A stretch of DNA of 64,000 bases from Nocardia transvalensis NBRC 15921 (GTDB lineage Bacteria; Actinomycetota; Actinomycetes; Mycobacteriales; Mycobacteriaceae), in NCBI RefSeq assembly GCF_000308875.1, contig NZ_BAGL01000058.1, positions 62,001 to 126,000 on the forward strand. The letters are read 5' to 3'. Of this stretch, positions 25,430 through 33,836 are shown piece after piece (the stretch's first letter is position 1; each line of letters opens with the position of its first letter). A program made the translations under genes and the position numbers. Below the pieces are notes generated by a model. That model was not told where the DNA came from. It saw only the letters and a program-made list of their open reading frames with translations, and made no database searches.

Positions 25430-27785
25430 CGCCTTCTCGTCGGGTGGATTCTGTTGTGGCGGCGGGGAACTCCGCGCGCACCTGCCGTCCCTGCCGGGTG
25501 CCGCTCTCGATCGCGCTCATGAGATCGCGCGCCTGCGCGGAGGTACGGCCGCGGCGCGGCGGCGGGGCCGCGCGCTCGGCCGGTTCCGCCGGAGCGATCC
25601 GGCTGCGGCGCGGCAGCACCGGTCGCTCGTCGGTGTTCCGCGCCGCCGGCGGCTCGTCCACGTCGGACGACGAGGTGAACCACGCCGATCGATGCGACAC
25701 CGGCGGCGCGGGCGCGAGGTCCGCCCCGGCGGGCACATCGTTCGCTTCCGGTATCGGCTCGGGTTCCCTTGGGGCGGAGGGAACCTCGTCGCGCACCGCC
25801 TCCGCCTCGATCAGCACGGACGGGATCAGCACGACCGCGCGGATCCCGCCGTAGACGGACTCCGACAACCGCACCGCGATCCCGTGGCGCGTGGACAGTG
25901 TCGCGACCACGAACAGTCCGAGCCGGGTATCGCCGGAGAGCGCGGCGACGCTGAAGTCGGGCGGATCGGCCAGCATCGCATTGCGTTCGGCGATATCCGC
26001 CTCGCTCATGCCGAGTCCCTGATCGACAATCTCCACGACCACGCCCTTGCCGACCACGGTCCCGGACACCTCGACGCGCGACTGCGGCGGGGAGAACGAG
26101 GTCGCGTTGTCCATCAGCTCGGCGAGCAGGTGGATCGTATCGGCCACGGCATTGCTCGCGATCCGCACGTCGGGCGCGTGGCCGGTCTGAATGCGCTTGT
26201 AGTCCAGGCTTTCCGCGACCGCGCCGCGGATCAGGTCGAGCAGCGGCACCGGATTGCGCCACCGCCGTCCCGGCCGCTCCCCGCCGAGGATGATCAGGTT
26301 CTCGGCGTTGCGCCGGGCACGAGTCGCGAGATGGTCGAGCTGGAACAGCAATTCGAGCTGGTCGGCGTCCTCGATCGTGCGCTCGGCCCGGTCGAGCAGC
26401 GCGAGCTGGCGATGCACGACGACCTGGCTGCGGTGGGCGATATTGAGGAAGACGGCGTTCACCCCGGCCCGGGTCGTGGCCTCGGCGGCCGCGGCGGAGA
26501 CGGCGGCGACGTGCGCGCGGTTGAACGCGTCGGCGACCTGCCCGAGTTCGTCGGTGCCGAAGTCGAGGCGCGACACCTCGTCGTCGATGTCGACCCGCTC
26601 CCCGTCGCCGAGTTTGCGCATGATGGCGGGCAGACGGCGATCGGCGGCGTCGAGCGTATCGGCGCGCAACCGGCGCATGCGCCGCACGAAGCGGTTGGCG
26701 AGCAGAAGGGCCGCGACGAACGCGCCGACCGTGATCAGCAGCACCGCCGCGCCGCCCAGCAGCGACCGGGTCGCCCGGTCGTCGCCCTCGGCCCGGGCGG
26801 TGACGTGCGCGTCGTTGCTCTGGTCCTGCCAGAGTCTCAGCAGCGCCGAGCCCACCTCCGCCGACGCGCTCTGATAGTCGGCAGCCGTCATCGGCAGCGC
26901 GTCCGGCGACGACCGGCGCGCCGCGGTCGTCTTCGCGGTGGCGTCCCCGTCGGCCGGAACGGGGCCACGCAGTTCCAGCGCGTCCTGCATCGCCAGTACC
27001 TGACGCCAGGCCGGGCTGTCCGTCAGGGCGGTCAGCTGCGCCAGCCGACGCCCCTTCAGGACGGTGGCCGAATACGCCACCTGCGCACGGAATTCGCCTG
27101 CGTGGCGGGTGAATTCGGTCAGTTGCTGAGATGACAGCTCGCCGACGGTCAGCGCCACCGATCCCATGGTGTCAGCCTTCGACAGCGCCTCCGCGGCGCG
27201 CAGCGGTTCGACGCCGTACCCCAGTTCGATGGCGATCCCGGCATCCGGCGCGACCCGGGCGGCGAGCATCGAGGCCGCGATGATGGTGTCGATGACCTTC
27301 CCGAAGAAGCCGAACACCTCCTCCGGCGGCGCCTGGTGCGCGTCGATGCCGCCGCGCAGCGCCGGGACCGCGCGGAACAGCTTGTTGTAGCCCTCGATAT
27401 CGGCGGCGGATCCGTTCGGATTCATCTCCCGCGCCGCGTCGCCCTTGGCCATCACGGCCGCGAGCGCCTCGTCCGAGCGCCGGCGTGCATCGGCCAGGGC
27501 GCCGGTGGCCGCCGCGTCGCCCGCCAGGTGCAGCAGCGACATCCGGCGTTCCTGCTCGAAGGCGGTCACCATGAGAATGGCGGGTTCCGTTGTACTGCTG
27601 GCCAATTCGGCCCAGCGGCGCGCTTCCCGGCCGGTGTTGACCAGATAGGCCGCGGCGCCGACGCCGATGGTCAGCAGCGCGATGCTGGAGACGAGGACGA
27701 TGACCAGCAGGCGGGCCCGGACACCCAACCGGCCGCGCACATTGTCGCGACCCGAGCCGAACAGCTCGCGGAGATTCCTGTTCAC
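25404..27785 (-). CDS. Conservon sensor histidine kinase (CvnA-like)
   Basis: A 793-residue membrane sensor kinase. There is one transmembrane segment near residues 25-48, an extracytoplasmic nitrate/nitrite-sensing (NIT)-type domain to about 335, a second segment near 340-365, a HAMP-like region, a helical DHp-like part (FLNIAHRSQVVVHRQLALLDRAE) and a HATPase domain with N-box LLAELMDNATSFSPP and G-box VDQGLGMSEAD. The last 170 residues are Pro/Arg-rich and disordered-looking. The DHp lacks a clear phospho-acceptor HExxN/T, as usual in conservon kinases. It starts at a GTG, 18 bases after the GMC oxidoreductase stop. Confidence 0.9.
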   Translation of the reverse strand: MNRNLRELFGSGRDNVRGRLGVRARLLVIVLVSSIALLTIGVGAAAYLVNTGREARRWAELASSTTEPAILMVTAFEQERRMSLLHLAGDAAATGALADARRRSDEALAAVMAKGDAAREMNPNGSAADIEGYNKLFRAVPALRGGIDAHQAPPEEVFGFFGKVIDTIIAASMLAARVAPDAGIAIELGYGVEPLRAAEALSKADTMGSVALTVGELSSQQLTEFTRHAGEFRAQVAYSATVLKGRRLAQLTALTDSPAWRQVLAMQDALELRGPVPADGDATAKTTAARRSSPDALPMTAADYQSASAEVGSALLRLWQDQSNDAHVTARAEGDDRATRSLLGGAAVLLITVGAFVAALLLANRFVRRMRRLRADTLDAADRRLPAIMRKLGDGERVDIDDEVSRLDFGTDELGQVADAFNRAHVAAVSAAAAEATTRAGVNAVFLNIAHRSQVVVHRQLALLDRAERTIEDADQLELLFQLDHLATRARRNAENLIILGGERPGRRWRNPVPLLDLIRGAVAESLDYKRIQTGHAPDVRIASNAVADTIHLLAELMDNATSFSPPQSRVEVSGTVVGKGVVVEIVDQGLGMSEADIAERNAMLADPPDFSVAALSGDTRLGLFVVATLSTRHGIAVRLSESVYGGIRAVVLIPSVLIEAEAVRDEVPSAPREPEPIPEANDVPAGADLAPAPPVSHRSAWFTSSSDVDEPPAARNTDERPVLPRRSRIAPAEPAERAAPPPRRGRTSAQARDLMSAIESGTRQGRQVRAEFPAATTESTRREGDDDHFRPH

Positions 27786-27803
27786 AGTTCGAACGCCCGT
27801 CGC

Positions 27804-29759
27804 TCAGATCAGGCTCGCGGCGAGACGTTTCGCGTTCATATACGCGATGGCCTCGATGGTCACCATCGGGTTGACGCCGGAGGAGGTGGGGAAGCACGAG
27901 CCGTCGGCGACGACGAGATTGGGCACCTCCCAGGCCGCCCCGTCCGGATCGGTCGCCGACATGTCCCGCGAACCGCCCATCCGCGCCGAGCCCATGATGT
28001 GCAGGGCCGCCATGGAGCACTGGCCGGGACCGTATCCGGCGGCGTCGCAGGCCGCGACGAAATCGGCGTGCGAGCCGCGGGCGCCGGGCTCGTAGGACGC
28101 GCCCGACTGGTGTCCGGAGAAGATTCGCCGGGCACCCGCGGCTTCGAGAATCTGTGCCGCACCGCCGATTCCGGCTCGTAGATGGGCGCGGTCGTGGTCG
28201 GACAGCCGGTAGTCGACGACCGGTTCGCCGCTGCGGTCGACCGAGACGGACCCGTGGTCGCGGTCGCGGGTGATGATGCCGACCACGCCGGTGTGCGCGA
28301 GATCGAGCATGGTGGCGCGATGGGCGGCGGCGCCGCGCCAGTTCATGAATCCGACGGCCAGGCCGGGCTGGACCGGGCCGGTCTCGTAGATGACGCCGTA
28401 GCCGTTGCCGTCGAGATTCGCGTGCTGACGGCAGATGCGGGCCTGCAACCCGCCCTCCCACGGCCGGATCTCCTCCTCGAACACCCCGTACACCGCCGCG
28501 GCGGGATGCAGGCGCAGGTAGCGGCCGATGTTCTTGTTGCGCAGGCCCGATCGCCGCAGCAGGGCCGGTGTCTGGATCGCGCCCGCCGCGACGACGACGG
28601 CGCGGGCGCGGACCTCGATCGGGACGCCGGTCGAGGTGCGGGCCGAAACCCCTTGGGCGCGGCCGTTTCGCACATCGACGGCGCGGACGTTCGCGTCGAC
28701 CACCAGCCGGGCGCCGAGGCCCGCGGCGTCGTGCAGCCAGGTCTTGGTCACCGACCGCTTGGCGCCGAGACGGCACCCGTAGCCGCAGCTGCCGCAGTCG
28801 GCGCCGGCATCGCAGGCGTCGGAGACGTTGCGCGGCAGCGAATCCACATCCCAGCCGAGGGCGGTGGCGCCGCGTTCGAGGATCGCGTCGCGGGCCGACA
28901 GGGGCGAGTGGTCGAGGGTCACGCCGAGCCGCTGCCGCACGGTGGCCAGGGCCTCGTCGAATTCGCCTCCGGTGAACTGGGGAACGCCCAGGTCGGCCCA
29001 TTCCGCGCGGACGGAGTCGGGGGTGGGCAGCGACGTACTCCAGTTGACGACGGTCCCGCCGCCCAGGCAGGTGCCCGCGGCGAGCGTCAGCTGTCCCTCC
29101 GCCGTGGCCTGGGGCCCGGGGGCGTACAGGTGTAGCAGCCCGTCCAGTTCGCCGGTGCCGAAATCGCGGTCGTCGTAATAGTTTCCGCGCTCGAGTACGA
29201 CGACATCCAGCCCGGCCCCGGCCAGCACCGCCGCGGCGGTGCCGCCACCGGCGCCCGACCCGACGACGACCACATCGCACGTCAGGGTCGTCGGCTCCGT
29301 CGGCCGCAGCGGGGTCAGGGCCGGCGCCGGGGCGGACGCGAGCGGGCCCGGCGGAGTCGGATAGCCCATCTGTTTCCACAGCGGATTCGCCCCGGACGGT
29401 CCCGGGGTCACGTTGTAGGCGAGCAGGGCCGCCGACTTCAGCGCCTGGAAGAGCGTGCGTTTCGCCGCGAGCCCGGAATCGCCGAGGCGCAGCAGCGCCT
29501 GTTCGCGCTCGGCCTGCGACAGCGCCGAGAACCGCCGCGGACCGCTGCCGGTGAGCAACCCGAACATCCGGGAGTCCCACAGGCTCAACAGCATTCCCAG
29601 CTGCTTGGTCTCGGCCACGCGCGGATTGCGGGCGATCATCCGGAGCACGGTGTCGACGGCGCCGAGTTCGGTCGCCGACGGCAGCGCCAGCCCGTCCCCC
29701 GGGGCGAACGTGTCACAGATGATCCCGAGCGCCGCGCGCTGCCTAGCCGTTGGCTCCAT
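27804..29759 (-). CDS. GMC-family FAD oxidoreductase with N-terminal helical domain
   Basis: A 651-residue GMC oxidoreductase. Residues 1 to about 130 resemble the helical extension found on long-chain alcohol oxidases and related dehydrogenases. The FAD-binding motif VVVGSGAGGGTAAAVLA follows near residue 170. GTCLGGGTVVNWS, a Cys-rich DAGADCGSCGYGC segment, and the C-terminal GSARMGG and NPMVTIEAIAYMNAKR complete the fold. It oxidises an alcohol or sterol-like substrate; identity unknown. ATG 29759 has GAAGGGG six bases upstream. It ends 18 bases before the conservon kinase and is probably in that operon, an unusual partner. Confidence 0.87.
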   Translation of the reverse strand: MEPTARQRAALGIICDTFAPGDGLALPSATELGAVDTVLRMIARNPRVAETKQLGMLLSLWDSRMFGLLTGSGPRRFSALSQAEREQALLRLGDSGLAAKRTLFQALKSAALLAYNVTPGPSGANPLWKQMGYPTPPGPLASAPAPALTPLRPTEPTTLTCDVVVVGSGAGGGTAAAVLAGAGLDVVVLERGNYYDDRDFGTGELDGLLHLYAPGPQATAEGQLTLAAGTCLGGGTVVNWSTSLPTPDSVRAEWADLGVPQFTGGEFDEALATVRQRLGVTLDHSPLSARDAILERGATALGWDVDSLPRNVSDACDAGADCGSCGYGCRLGAKRSVTKTWLHDAAGLGARLVVDANVRAVDVRNGRAQGVSARTSTGVPIEVRARAVVVAAGAIQTPALLRRSGLRNKNIGRYLRLHPAAAVYGVFEEEIRPWEGGLQARICRQHANLDGNGYGVIYETGPVQPGLAVGFMNWRGAAAHRATMLDLAHTGVVGIITRDRDHGSVSVDRSGEPVVDYRLSDHDRAHLRAGIGGAAQILEAAGARRIFSGHQSGASYEPGARGSHADFVAACDAAGYGPGQCSMAALHIMGSARMGGSRDMSATDPDGAAWEVPNLVVADGSCFPTSSGVNPMVTIEAIAYMNAKRLAASLI

Positions 29760-29919
29760 GCGAATCCCCTTCGTCTCAGCCTGGTGAGTTCTACCACACA
29801 GCAAGAACGTTCGCTAACTTAATCGAGCACCATCGCTGATATGCGGCATACGCAAGGGGAAAGCACTGAGAACATGGGACGACTTGCCGGGGTAGCCGGC
29901 ACCGAGGTCCGTCAGCGGA

Positions 29920-31173
29920 TCACCAGGTGACCGGCAATTCGTAGAGCCCGTAGGCCAGGGCATCGTGTTTGTACGGAAGCTCGTCCGCGGGAACCGCGAG
30001 GCGCAGGGTCGGGATGCGGCGCAGCAGGGCGGGCAGCGCGATCTGCAACTCCATGCGGGCGAGCTGCTGCCCGACGCACTGGTGACGTCCGTAACCGAAC
30101 CCGACGTGCGGTCCGTCCTGGCGCCGCAGGTCCAGCTCGTCGGGCTCGGGGAAGCGGCGGGCGTCCCAATTCGCCGGTGCGACATCGAGAATGATGCCTT
30201 CGCTCGCGCGGATGGTCTCCCCGGCGACCTCGATATCCTCGACGGCGATGCGGCGCTGTCCGGTCTGGATGATGCTCAGGTAGCGCAGCAGTTCCTCGAT
30301 CGCGGTCGCGATCTCCTTCGGATCGTCCGCGTCGCGCAGGAGCGCCAGCTGATCGGGATGCTCCAGCAACGCCACCACGCTGAGGCTGAGCTGGTTCGCG
30401 GTCGTCTCGTGCCCCGCGATCAGCACGCCCGTGGCCAGTTGCGCGGCCTCGCGCACGCTGATCTCGCCGGCTCCGACGCGTTCGGCGAGATCCGAGACCA
30501 GGTCCTCTCCGGGGTGCTCGAGTTTCGTGCGCACGAGCTGGGCCAGGTACTTCGCCAGCGTCCCCGCCCCCTGCGCCGATTCCTCGGCGGTGGCGTACCG
30601 GTTCATGCCCCGGGCGGCCTGCTCCTGGAAGAATTCGGCGTCTTCGTAGGGCACGCCCAGCATTTCGCTGATCACCAGCGAGGGGACCGGCAGCGACAGC
30701 GCCTCCACCAGGTCGGCCGGTCGCGGCCCGGCCAGGATCGCGTCGATGTGCTCGTCGGTGATCCGCCGCACCGCCGGGCGCAGCGCCTCGACCCGTTTGA
30801 ACGCGAACGGTTTGGTCAGCATCCGGCGAAATCTGTTGTGCTCCTCGCCGTCCGAGGTGAACACCGATCGCGGACGCTGATGCACCGTCGCCAGCATGCC
30901 TTCGTTCCAGTGCGGATATCCCGGCAGCCGGTCGTCGACGCTCACCCGGGGATCGGTGAACAGCGCCCGGATCGCGTCGTACCCGGTGATGAGCCACGGC
31001 GTGCTGCCGTCCCAGATACGCACCCTGCTCAGCTGTTTCACCGTGTTGAGCGCGAGCACCCGCGGCGGCGGCGAGAACGGGCACCCGGCCGCCCGCGGCA
31101 TCGGGAAGTCCGGGATGTCGTGAGTGGCCACGTCCGAGGTGGCCTTGTCGTCAGCCATCTTCCCAGTGGACAC
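29920..31173 (-). CDS. Cytochrome P450, CYP105-like
   Basis: A complete 417-residue bacterial P450. The FPMPRAAGCPFSPPP start, I-helix AGHETT, K-helix EELLR and heme loop FGYGRHQCVGQQLARMEL resemble class I actinobacterial enzymes of the CYP105/107 clan. The start is uncertain: GTG 31173 or ATG 31158 (MADDKAT); neither has ideal Shine-Dalgarno spacing. It is divergent from a TetR gene, with two copies of the same operator between them, so it is very likely controlled by that repressor. No ferredoxin gene is adjacent. Confidence 0.88.
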   Translation of the reverse strand: MSTGKMADDKATSDVATHDIPDFPMPRAAGCPFSPPPRVLALNTVKQLSRVRIWDGSTPWLITGYDAIRALFTDPRVSVDDRLPGYPHWNEGMLATVHQRPRSVFTSDGEEHNRFRRMLTKPFAFKRVEALRPAVRRITDEHIDAILAGPRPADLVEALSLPVPSLVISEMLGVPYEDAEFFQEQAARGMNRYATAEESAQGAGTLAKYLAQLVRTKLEHPGEDLVSDLAERVGAGEISVREAAQLATGVLIAGHETTANQLSLSVVALLEHPDQLALLRDADDPKEIATAIEELLRYLSIIQTGQRRIAVEDIEVAGETIRASEGIILDVAPANWDARRFPEPDELDLRRQDGPHVGFGYGRHQCVGQQLARMELQIALPALLRRIPTLRLAVPADELPYKHDALAYGLYELPVTW

Positions 31174-31186
31174 CCTTCGCTCATTT

Positions 31187-31204
31187 AAATCAATCGGTTG
31201 ATTT
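31187..31204. promoter_or_regulatory. TetR operator copy 1 (P450 side)
   Basis: AAATCAATCGGTTGATTT is an inverted repeat with seven-base arms around TCGG. It sits just upstream of the P450 start. Its 16-base core is the exact reverse complement of the second site 65 bases away, which supports a shared dimeric repressor, most simply the adjacent TetR protein. Confidence 0.7.
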
Positions 31205-31252
31205 ATTTCGGCGGATGAAGTTCACTGCACGTGCGTCTGTGAGCCAGGTTTA

Positions 31253-31268
31253 AATCAACCGATTGATT
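31253..31268. promoter_or_regulatory. TetR operator copy 2 (TetR side)
   Basis: AATCAACCGATTGATT is the same 16-base core as copy 1 in opposite orientation, also preceded by TTTA. It ends about 15 bases before the TetR start codon, consistent with autorepression. Centre-to-centre distance to copy 1 is 65 bases, near six helical turns. Confidence 0.7.
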
Positions 31269-31282
31269 CGTCGAGGGAAGGC

Positions 31283-31954
31283 GTGTTGACTGGGCGCATG
31301 ACTTTGCCACGGGCCTCGGGGGGCGACAGATCGAGCGTGACGCGCGAGGCGCTGCTGGCCGCCGCGGAGCGGTTGTTCGCCGAGCAGGGCTTGTCGGGGG
31401 TGTCGAATCGGCAGATCAGCGCGGCGGCCGGGCAGGGCAACAACGCCGCGGCGAACTACCACTTCGGCAGCCGCAGCGACCTGCTCCGCGCGATCGAGCA
31501 CAAGCATCGGGCGCCGATCGAGGAGGTGCGCGCCCGGCTGTTCGCCGAGATCACGGATTCGGGCGAGCTGCGCGACTGGGTCGGCCTGCTGGTGCGCCCG
31601 CTCACCGATCACCTTGCCGACCTGGGCAATCCGAGCTGGTACGCCCGATTCGCGGCGCAGGCCATGGCCGATCCCGGATACCGCGAGGTCGTAACCGCCG
31701 ACGCCATGACCTCACCGCTGCTGGCCCGCACGATGGACGGCATCGTCGGCTGCGTACCCGACCTGAGTAGACGCGTCCGCCACCAGCGCACCGTGATGAC
31801 CCGCAACCTGCTCATGCACAGCTGCGCCGAAATCGAGGGCGAACTCGCCGCGCGGGGCCGGCGCGGGCGGGTGAACTGGCGTGAGGTCGGCGAGGACCTC
31901 ACCGACGGCATCGCCGGGCTGTGGCGCGCACCCGTCCGCAGCACGATCTCCTGA
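31283..31954 (+). CDS. TetR-family repressor of the divergent P450
   Basis: A 223-residue TetR regulator. The N-terminal HTH reads EALLAAAERLFAEQGLSGVSNRQISAAAGQGNNAAANYHFGSRSDLL (about residues 22-68 by landmarks), followed by a helical ligand-binding domain with WYARFAAQAMADPGYRE. GAGGG five bases before GTG 31283 supports that start; TTG 31286 and ATG 31298 are in frame. It is divergent from the P450, and two identical palindromes lie between the genes. The ligand is probably the P450 substrate or a related lipid, which is inference. Confidence 0.85.
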   Translation: MLTGRMTLPRASGGDRSSVTREALLAAAERLFAEQGLSGVSNRQISAAAGQGNNAAANYHFGSRSDLLRAIEHKHRAPIEEVRARLFAEITDSGELRDWVGLLVRPLTDHLADLGNPSWYARFAAQAMADPGYREVVTADAMTSPLLARTMDGIVGCVPDLSRRVRHQRTVMTRNLLMHSCAEIEGELAARGRRGRVNWREVGEDLTDGIAGLWRAPVRSTIS

Positions 31955-31968
31955 CCCCGACTCCTCCA

Positions 31969-31984
31969 CTTGAACATGTTCAAG
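31969..31984 (+). promoter_or_regulatory. Perfect 16-base palindrome with overlapping -35
   Basis: CTTGAACATGTTCAAG is fully palindromic. Its TTGAAC (31970-31975) can be a -35 hexamer, with TAGCCT at 31993-31998 as the -10 after 17 bases. The following membrane protein and TetR genes would then be repressed from this site. Confidence 0.65.
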
Positions 31985-32003
31985 AAACGCTCTAGCCTCA
32001 GAG

Positions 32004-32017
32004 TTGAACACGTTCAA
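32004..32017 (+). promoter_or_regulatory. Second TTGAAC palindrome at the predicted transcription start
   Basis: TTGAACACGTTCAA is a near-copy of the site 34 bases upstream and falls at the expected +1 of the promoter. An AAGGAG ribosome-binding site follows, eight bases before the ATG at 32038. Two spaced operators around one promoter suit autoregulation by the TetR protein encoded second in the operon. Confidence 0.65.
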
Positions 32018-32037
32018 ATAAGCAAGGAGCTGGGACA

Positions 32038-32433
32038 ATGAATCTCGTCGTCGTCACATACGCGACCTACGCGACCGTCAGCTTGGCGGTGACGTTCTGG
32101 GTGGCCCGGACCCTGCATCGGACCGGCGCGCGGTTTCTGGTGGATGTCATGAACGGGGACACCGACCTCGCCGAGGCCGTGAATCATCTGCTGGTCATCG
32201 GGTTCTGGCTCGTCAACGCGGGCTTCGTGGCGCTGGCCCTGCGCATCAGCGGCCCGGTCGGCGACGCGCGGGTCGCGATCGAGGAGCTCGCCATGAAACT
32301 CGGGATGGTGCTGCTCGTCCTCGGCGGCATGCACTTCGCGAACCTGATCGCGCTGAACAAGATCCGCCGCAGCAGGCACCAGGAGAAGCAGGCCGCCGTC
32401 CCGCTGGTCCCGGCCGCCACCCAGCTAGCCTGA
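32038..32433 (+). CDS. Small membrane protein of unknown function
   Basis: A 131-residue protein with about three hydrophobic helices: residues 3-25, 47-72 and 85-108. The motif NHLLVIGFWLVNAGFVALALRI is distinctive, and similar small proteins occur beside TetR genes in Nocardia-like genomes, in my recollection. Function unknown. The start has AAGGAG at ideal spacing. It lies five bases before a TetR gene and under two operator palindromes, so it is probably the main target of that repressor. Confidence 0.7.
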   Translation: MNLVVVTYATYATVSLAVTFWVARTLHRTGARFLVDVMNGDTDLAEAVNHLLVIGFWLVNAGFVALALRISGPVGDARVAIEELAMKLGMVLLVLGGMHFANLIALNKIRRSRHQEKQAAVPLVPAATQLA

Positions 32434-32438
32434 GCCGC

Positions 32439-33110
32439 ATGCCCCGCCCCGAGCCCGCGACCGTGCGCGGCGAGGAAACTCGCCGGCAGATCATCGACGC
32501 CGCCCTGCGCCTGTTCGAGCAGAACGGCTATACGAAGACCACCATGCGCGCGATCGCGGGCGAAGCGGGTGTCAGCGTCGGCAACGCCTACTACTACTTC
32601 GCCTCCAAGGAACATCTGGTCCAGGGCTTCTACCAGCAGATCCAGGCCCTGCACCAGCAGCGGGTCGAAGATACTCCCCGCGGCGACTCCCTCGCCGCCC
32701 GCTGGCAGGCGATGGAACTGGCCTTCGTCGACGTCGCCGCCCCCTACCACGAGTTCGGCGGCAAATTCTTCGCCATCGCCGCCGAGCCCACCAGCCCGCT
32801 CAGCCCGTTCAGCGACGAGAGCCGTCCCGCCCGGGAGACCTCCACCGCCATCATGTGCGACTTGGTGGTCGGCGCCGATGTCAAAGGCGACAAGCGGCTG
32901 TTGGCCGAGCTGCCGAATCTGCTGTGGCTGGCCCACATGGGCATCGTCCTGTTCTGGGTCCACGACCGCAGCCCCGGCCAGGAACGCACCCGGCTGCTGA
33001 TCCGCCGGGTCGCCCCGCTCGTAGAACGCGTCGTGGCACTGTCGAGGCTCCGCCCCCTGCGCCCCGTCCTCTACCCCGCCCTGGACCTCATCGAGGACCT
33101 CGGCAACTGA
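32439..33110 (+). CDS. TetR-family regulator
   Basis: A 223-residue TetR regulator. The HTH is clear: ETRRQIIDAALRLFEQNGY, TKTTMRAIAGEAGVSVGNAYYYFASKEHLV (residues 13-60). The effector domain is helical with several Arg-rich stretches at the C-terminal end. It is five bases downstream of the small membrane protein and in the same operon, whose promoter carries two TTGAAC palindromes; autorepression is the simplest reading. Ligand unknown. Confidence 0.85.
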   Translation: MPRPEPATVRGEETRRQIIDAALRLFEQNGYTKTTMRAIAGEAGVSVGNAYYYFASKEHLVQGFYQQIQALHQQRVEDTPRGDSLAARWQAMELAFVDVAAPYHEFGGKFFAIAAEPTSPLSPFSDESRPARETSTAIMCDLVVGADVKGDKRLLAELPNLLWLAHMGIVLFWVHDRSPGQERTRLLIRRVAPLVERVVALSRLRPLRPVLYPALDLIEDLGN

Positions 33111-33180
33111 CCGGCCACCCTCGTCGAAAAACGTTGGACGACTCGGCCGATCACGACCACGATGGCCGAAGGAGGTTTCC

Positions 33181-33693
33181 GTGATCCGGATCGCGAACGA
33201 ACTCGACTTGCCTGTCCTACGTGATATCGAACGTGCCGCGGGTGCCGGTTTCGCCGAGATCGGCATGACGGCCGTCGCCGAGGACGAACCACCGTCCTCG
33301 GAGCTTTTCGCCGAGTTCCAGACAGCCGGGCGGGCCTGGGTATACGTCGGCGAAACGGATGTCCCCGTGGCATTCATCCTGGTCAGCGAAGTCGACGGCA
33401 ACGGCCACGTGGACCAGGTATCGGTTCGCCCGGATCACGCCGGCAACCGCATCGGCCAGGCCCTCATCGAACACGCGATGTCCTGGGCCTGCGCGACCGG
33501 GCTGCCCGCCCTGACGCTGACGACCTTCACCGATGTCCCCTGGAACGGCCCCTACTACGAAAAGCTCGGCTTCCGCTACCTACGTCCCGACGAGGAAACC
33601 CCGCGACTGCGCGAGATACGCCAGGCGGAAGCCGAACACGGCCTGGACCGCTGGCCCCGAGCGTGCATGCGCATCGACTTGCCAATCCCCTAG
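33181..33693 (+). CDS. GNAT-family N-acetyltransferase
   Basis: A 170-residue GNAT acetyltransferase, which transfers acetyl from acetyl-CoA to an amine. The acetyl-CoA loop is VRPDHAGNRIGQALIEHA (motif A, R/QxxGxG/A, about residues 82-99), followed by LTLTTFTDVPWNGPYYEKLGF. The GTG start at 33181 has an ideal AAGGAGG five bases upstream. Standalone gene. Substrate unknown; the TFTDVPWNGPYYEKLGF pattern is common in small-molecule GNATs. Confidence 0.85.
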   Translation: MIRIANELDLPVLRDIERAAGAGFAEIGMTAVAEDEPPSSELFAEFQTAGRAWVYVGETDVPVAFILVSEVDGNGHVDQVSVRPDHAGNRIGQALIEHAMSWACATGLPALTLTTFTDVPWNGPYYEKLGFRYLRPDEETPRLREIRQAEAEHGLDRWPRACMRIDLPIP

Positions 33694-33836
33694 CGTTCCC
33701 GACCTACGACCTGGCCCGGGCGTACCGGTACCCCCTGGAGATCACCTTCCGCGGGTGATCTCCGGTGACGACGGTGGCGCGCACAATGCCGGTGGGCCTT
33801 CGTCCGCGACCGGAGCAGCTGGAAGGGAGCTGTGCC

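Noticed and set aside
27172..29580. An 802-codon minus-strand frame crossing the GMC and kinase genes
   Set aside because: It is an out-of-frame shadow of both genes with an Arg/Gly-rich translation; the GMC and NIT-kinase frames carry the real motifs.
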